The notes under the pieces: generated by a model | Told to the model about the DNA's origin: nothing | What the model saw: the letters and a program-made list of their open reading frames with translations, nothing else | Databases searched by the model: none | Part shown: one piece after another, positions 4,591 through 15,721 of the stretch | Numbering within the stretch: the stretch's first letter is position 1 | Layout of the letters: each line of letters starts with the position of its first letter | Assembly (NCBI GenBank): GCA_900553595.1 | Contig: USEC01000041.1 | Coordinates: 1-15,721 of the forward strand | Reading direction: 5' to 3' | Length of the DNA: 15,721 nucleotides | DNA from: an uncultured Prevotella sp. | GTDB lineage: Bacteria > Bacteroidota > Bacteroidia > Bacteroidales > Bacteroidaceae | Made by a program: the position numbers and the translations under genes

Positions 4591-5562
4591 CTAAGCCACC
4601 TGCACCAGCAGATAGCCAAGATAGCACAAAAAGCACACAACAAGCACAGTGCCTTCCCAACGCTCCACACGGTATTTCGTGCGACAGAAAAGCCACATGA
4701 TAAGGGCGCTGCCAACAAGAACAAGAAGATCGGTAAACGTGATACCGACAATATGCATCGGCTGCACAAGACCCGTGACACCTATAATCATAAGTATGTT
4801 GAACACATTGGAACCCATAACATTGCCGATGGCAATGTCGCTATTACCTTTGCGTGCCGATACTACACTAGTAGCAAGTTCCGGAAGCGATGTACCACCC
4901 GCCACAATGGTAAGGCCGATGACCGCATCTGACACGCCAAGACTTGAAGCTATGAACGAGGCGTTATCAACGAATACATTCGACCCGGCAATAAGTGCCG
5001 ACAGTCCCAACACCACAAAGACAACCTGCCTCCACAAAGGCTTGCTGTCTGCCGAGGGTTCATCTTCGCCCTCCAACGGTTTGGCCTGACGCAGCATCGC
5101 CCTGATGAATATTGCGAAAAGAACCAAAAACGCCACAGCATCCAGACGACTTATGCTCCCGTCAAGACAGAAGACAAGCATGAGCACCGAAGCGAGAATT
5201 GCGAAAATCATGTCGCGCTTCACCGTCGTCACTTTCACAGTGATAGGGGCGACAAGAGCCGAGCAACCCACAATGAGCAGTGTATTGAAGATGTTGCTGC
5301 CCACGACATTACCCACAGCCAGATCGGGCGTACCCTTCAATGCCGACACCATACTGACACAGAACTCCGGCATGGAAGTGCCCATGGCGACAATGGTAAT
5401 ACCTATCACAAACTGACTTATACCAAAACGTGAGGCCAATCCCACGGCACCGTCGGTGAGCCAGTCGGCACCTTTCAGCACGATATATATTCCCAACACA
5501 AGCAATGCCACATTGACAGGCATGGAAGCAGTGGTAAAACCAAACAACAATGTATGCAACAT
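4591..5562 (-). CDS. Calcium/sodium antiporter of the CaCA superfamily (YrbG-like)
   Basis: The 323-residue inner-membrane protein is a full-length cation/Ca2+ exchanger, expected to extrude Ca2+ in exchange for Na+. It has about ten hydrophobic segments in two inverted halves. Each half carries the diagnostic alpha-repeat: GITIVAMGTSMPEF...GNVVGSNIFN (54-93) and GLTIVAGGTSLPEL...GNVMGSNVFN (216-255). Glu66 and Glu228 are the paired ion-binding acidic residues. A charged loop (about 160-176) separates the halves. ATG 5562 is preceded by CAGGAG 12 nt upstream, a little far for a Shine-Dalgarno. An internal ATG at residue 14 is possible but would still leave the first helix. There is no TAnnTTTG promoter in the 162 nt before it, so it may depend on readthrough from rpoC past a terminator-like hairpin. 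The substrate is assigned by family only. Confidence 0.93.
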   Translation of the reverse strand: MLHTLLFGFTTASMPVNVALLVLGIYIVLKGADWLTDGAVGLASRFGISQFVIGITIVAMGTSMPEFCVSMVSALKGTPDLAVGNVVGSNIFNTLLIVGCSALVAPITVKVTTVKRDMIFAILASVLMLVFCLDGSISRLDAVAFLVLFAIFIRAMLRQAKPLEGEDEPSADSKPLWRQVVFVVLGLSALIAGSNVFVDNASFIASSLGVSDAVIGLTIVAGGTSLPELATSVVSARKGNSDIAIGNVMGSNVFNILMIIGVTGLVQPMHIVGITFTDLLVLVGSALIMWLFCRTKYRVERWEGTVLVVCFLCYLGYLLVQVA

Positions 5563-5601
5563 AATGATAAATAACTCCTGTTTTTTTAATGGAAAAACAA
5601 C

Positions 5602-5649
5602 AAAAAAGGAAGAACAGACCTTTTCACATAAAGTTTCATGGTCTGTTCT
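5602..5649 (-). terminator. Intrinsic terminator downstream of rpoC
   Basis: AGAACAGACC (5611-5620) and GGTCTGTTCT (5640-5649) form a perfect 10-bp stem with a 19-nt loop. On the minus strand it is followed within 3 nt by TTTTTTG. It lies about 75 nt after the rpoC stop and about 40 nt before the exchanger start, the expected end of the rpl-rpo transcript. The long loop may make it leaky. Confidence 0.7.
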
Positions 5650-5664
5650 CCCCTGTCTTATGCT

Positions 5665-5699
5665 GCATCGGCAAAAGCAAGTGATGCCGTCGCCGATGC
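5665..5699. terminator. Second hairpin in the rpoC trailer
   Basis: GCATCGGC (5665-5672) and GCCGATGC (5692-5699) form a perfect 8-bp GC-rich stem with a 19-nt loop, beginning 25 nt after the rpoC stop. On the minus strand no T-run follows, so it may protect the 3' end or pause polymerase before the T-tailed hairpin. On the plus strand TTTT follows, but no plus-strand gene reads into it. Confidence 0.4.
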
Positions 5700-5724
5700 T
5701 TTTCTATTCATTTCAAGGTGATGA

Positions 5725-10068
<4,344 letters not shown>

Positions 10069-10095
10069 ATCTTTGTTGTATTAAGGGTGTTCGGA

Positions 10096-13908
<3,813 letters not shown>

Positions 13909-13955
13909 CAGAAGATATTAAACGGTGATTATAATCTGAAAATATTAAAAGACAC

Positions 13956-13993
13956 AAAAAGGTTAGAACCCACCTACCTGGTAGATTCTAACC
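13956..13993 (-). terminator. Hairpin with T-run between rplL and rpoB, probable attenuator
   Basis: GGTTAGAA (13961-13968) and TTCTAACC (13986-13993) pair perfectly around 17 nt that hold a CTACC/GGTAG mini-stem. On the minus strand TTTTTG follows directly. Lying 76 nt after the rplL stop and 48 nt before the rpoB start, it resembles an intrinsic terminator that lets only part of the transcripts enter rpoBC, a role known at this junction in E. coli. Confidence 0.7.
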
Positions 13994-14028
13994 GTATTTT
14001 TAAAGTTTGAAAACCTATTGATTTTCCT

Positions 14029-14052
14029 GTGTGAATTCAGTAAAAATCACAC
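14029..14052 (-). other. Small hairpin just after the rplL stop
   Basis: GTGTGA (14029-14034) and TCACAC (14047-14052) form a 6-bp stem with a 12-nt loop, 17 nt after the rplL stop. No T-run follows. It may be a processing or stabilising structure upstream of the stronger hairpin at 13956-13993. The evidence is slight. Confidence 0.25.
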
Positions 14053-14069
14053 TTATCAATAAATTTTAA

Positions 14070-14447
14070 TTACTTGAGTTCAACCTTGGCACCAGCCTCT
14101 TCGATAGCCTTCTTCAAGTTCTCAGCCTCGTCCTTAGACAGACCTTCCTTGATAGTAGCAGGAGCGCCATCTACGAGATCCTTAGCTTCCTTCAAGCCAA
14201 GACCGCAAGCTTCCTTAACTGCCTTTACAACCTGGAGCTTTGCAGCACCTACCTCAGCGAGGACAACGTCGAAAGAAGACTTCTCCTCAGCTGCAGCAGC
14301 ACCACCAGCTGCAGGACCAGCAGCTACAGCTACAGCTGCAGCAGCAGGCTCGATACCATACTCGTCCTTCAGGACTGTTGCCAACTCATTTACTTCCTTT
14401 ACTGTAAGATTTACCAATTCTTCAGCAATAGCTTTAATATCTGCCAT
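14070..14447 (-). CDS. rplL: Ribosomal protein L7/L12 (bL12)
   Basis: The 125-residue acidic protein is the L7/L12 stalk subunit, which recruits translation GTPases to the large subunit. The N-terminal dimerisation helices (about 1-33, IAEELVNLTVKEVNELATVL) bind L10. An alanine/glycine-rich flexible hinge spans about 35-56. The C-terminal GTPase-binding domain runs from FDVVLAEVGAAKLQVVKAVKE through GLGLKEAKDLVDGAP to the end. Length and all three parts are normal. It lies 55 nt downstream of rplJ, whose product it binds. The A/T-rich intergenic stretch 14448-14502 holds no Shine-Dalgarno, only short ACATTA repeats. Confidence 0.98.
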   Translation of the reverse strand: MADIKAIAEELVNLTVKEVNELATVLKDEYGIEPAAAAVAVAAGPAAGGAAAAEEKSSFDVVLAEVGAAKLQVVKAVKEACGLGLKEAKDLVDGAPATIKEGLSKDEAENLKKAIEEAGAKVELK

Positions 14448-14502
14448 TTTATTTTAAATTTTAATTGTTTTTAATGTTAATGTTTTTTGACTTGAGATTG
14501 AA

Positions 14503-15018
14503 TTACTCAGGACGCTCGCCCAAAGTCTTAAGCACACCGTGAATAGTGCCTGCGCCTGATTGAAGAGCAGAGATAACGTTCTTTGCAGGAGACTGGAGCA
14601 ATGCAACAATATCTGCAATAACCTCGTTCTTGCTCTTGAGGGCTACGAGAGCCTCGAGTTGGTCGGCAGCGAAGATTGTCTCTTCAGCGTAAGCACCCTT
14701 GAGTGCCGGTATGCCTTCCTTAGTGTATTCCTTCAACAGCTTTGCAGGAACGTTTGCTGTGTGTGTGAACATTACAGCAGTAGTGCCCTTCAATGCGCCG
14801 TAGAGGGGTTCGAAGTCGATTTCAGAAGCCTCGAAAGCCTTGTGAAGAAGGTTGTTCTTCACAACAATCATCTTGATTTCGCTCTTGAAGCACTTGCGAC
14901 GAAGGTTGCTTGTAGCCTCGGCATTCAGACCAGCGAGGTCAACGAGATAGAAGTGAGGATATTCCTTCAGCTTCTCGCCGAGTTCAGCAATAATAGTATC
15001 TTTGATTTCTTTCTTCAT
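14503..15018 (-). CDS. rplJ: Ribosomal protein L10 (uL10)
   Basis: The 171-residue product is ribosomal protein L10, which anchors L7/L12 dimers to 23S rRNA and in many bacteria represses its own operon. The N-terminal globular part shows YLVDLAGLNAEATSNLRRKC, IKMIVVKNNLLHKAFE and LKGTTAVMFT. The C-terminal helical spine is shorter in characterised proteins with two L12 dimers and longer in those with three; this length does not decide it. The gene begins 18 nt after rplA. That leaves no room for a long L10-binding leader of the E. coli type directly before rplJ, so any autoregulatory site must overlap rplA or lie further upstream. Confidence 0.98.
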   Translation of the reverse strand: MKKEIKDTIIAELGEKLKEYPHFYLVDLAGLNAEATSNLRRKCFKSEIKMIVVKNNLLHKAFEASEIDFEPLYGALKGTTAVMFTHTANVPAKLLKEYTKEGIPALKGAYAEETIFAADQLEALVALKSKNEVIADIVALLQSPAKNVISALQSGAGTIHGVLKTLGERPE

Positions 15019-15036
15019 TTTACAAAACTTTTAGAG

Positions 15037-15721
15037 TTACTCAACTGATTTAGGATCAACTTTGATACCCTTACTCATTGTGCTTGAAATAAAGATACTC
15101 TTGATGTATGTACCTTTAGCAGCAGCAGGTTTGAGCTTGATTACAGTAGCAATGAATTCCTTTGCGTTCTGATAAATCTGCTCAGAAGTGAAAGTCACTT
15201 TGCCGATTGATGTGTGGATGATACCAGCCTTATCAACCTTGAAGTCGATTTTTCCTTGTTTAACTTCCTTGACTGCCTTAGCAACGTCCATAGTTACAGT
15301 ACCGCTCTTGGGGTTAGGCATCAATCCGCGAGGACCGAGAACACGGCCGAGAGGGCCGAGCTTGCCCATGCAAGAAGGCATTGTGATGATAACATCAACA
15401 TCTGTCCAGCCGCCCTTGATCTTTTCGATATACTCGTCGAGACCAACATAGTCAGCGCCAGCTTCCTTAGCAGCAGCTTCCTGATCGGGAGTACAGAGGC
15501 AGAGCACGCGTGTTACCTTACCGGTACCGTTAGGGAGTGACACAACGCCACGCACCATCTGGTTGGCCTTACGCGGATCTACGCCCAAGCGTACGTCGAT
15601 ATCGAGAGAAGCCTCGAACTTAGTGGTGGTGATTTCCTTCACCAGCTCGGATGCTTCCTTCAAAGTGTATGCTTTCCCTGCTTCAACCTTATCAGCTACT
15701 GATTTTTGATTTTTTGTCAGT
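15037..15721 (-). CDS. rplA: Ribosomal protein L1 (uL1), 5' end outside window
   Basis: Reading back from the TAA at 15037, the frame stays open to the window edge and encodes about 227 residues. Beyond TTG 15663 it continues as LTKNQKSVADKVEAGKAYT, the normal L1 N-terminus, so only about the first three codons are missing and TTG 15663 is not a start. Family signatures include SLDIDVRLGVDPRKANQMVRG, VIITMPSCMGKLGPLGRVLG, PRGLMPNPKSGTVT and the C-terminal AAKGTYIKSIFISSTMSKGI. L1 forms the mobile stalk at the E site of the large subunit and can repress the rplK-rplA mRNA by binding its leader. rplK is expected immediately upstream, outside the window. Confidence 0.98.
   Translation of the reverse strand, partial: LTKNQKSVADKVEAGKAYTLKEASELVKEITTTKFEASLDIDVRLGVDPRKANQMVRGVVSLPNGTGKVTRVLCLCTPDQEAAAKEAGADYVGLDEYIEKIKGGWTDVDVIITMPSCMGKLGPLGRVLGPRGLMPNPKSGTVTMDVAKAVKEVKQGKIDFKVDKAGIIHTSIGKVTFTSEQIYQNAKEFIATVIKLKPAAAKGTYIKSIFISSTMSKGIKVDPKSVE

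Noticed and set aside
13927..13952. Sigma70-like TATAAT box upstream of rpoB
   Set aside because: Bacteroidota promoters use TAnnTTTG; the match is expected by chance in AT-rich DNA and its -33 context is poor.
15661..15663. TTG as rplA start
   Set aside because: The frame continues upstream with a normal L1 N-terminal sequence to the window edge.

Overview
The window looks like chromosomal DNA of a Bacteroidota bacterium, most likely Prevotella or a close relative in Bacteroidales. Three independent promoters fit the group-specific sigma consensus (TTTG-like -33 box, 19-20 nt spacer, TAnnTTTG -7 box). Leaders are A-rich and mostly lack Shine-Dalgarno sequences. Protein variants (EF-P, ArgR, RpoB/RpoC) look Bacteroidales-like. 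The genus is inferred from these impressions; no search was run.

Right half (5725-15721, all minus strand): the ribosomal-protein/RNA-polymerase cluster rplA (5' end outside the window) - rplJ - rplL - rpoB - rpoC. It supplies ribosomal proteins L1, L10 and L7/L12 and RNA polymerase beta and beta'. A hairpin with a T-run sits between rplL and rpoB, where an attenuator could set the ratio of ribosomal protein to polymerase. Two hairpins follow rpoC, the outer one with the T-tract of an intrinsic terminator. Next, still on the minus strand, is a K+-dependent-type Na+/Ca2+ exchanger homologue (4591-5562).

Middle (about 3070-4445): an accessory island between argR and the exchanger. It holds one plus-strand Rpn-family PD-(D/E)XK nuclease/putative transposase gene (3439-4344). 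Upstream lie a (T5-6AC)n tract and four contiguous 22-bp palindromic repeats, then a clean promoter. Downstream lie two mutually exclusive GC-rich hairpins and a perfect 19-bp inverted repeat that probably terminates both this gene and the convergent exchanger gene. This is the part most worth a second look.

Left end (1-3067, all minus strand): argR with its own promoter and a possible operator, a 61-aa PspC-domain membrane protein, efp with its own promoter, then a family 2 glycosyltransferase whose stop overlaps the start of radC (ATGA). The radC fragment runs off the window. It appears frameshifted: after residue 94 the family sequence continues in another frame.

There are no tRNA or rRNA genes and no CRISPR array. 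Most of the window is core genome; the unusual content is concentrated in the Rpn locus, the dispersed T-rich repeats and the radC lesion.
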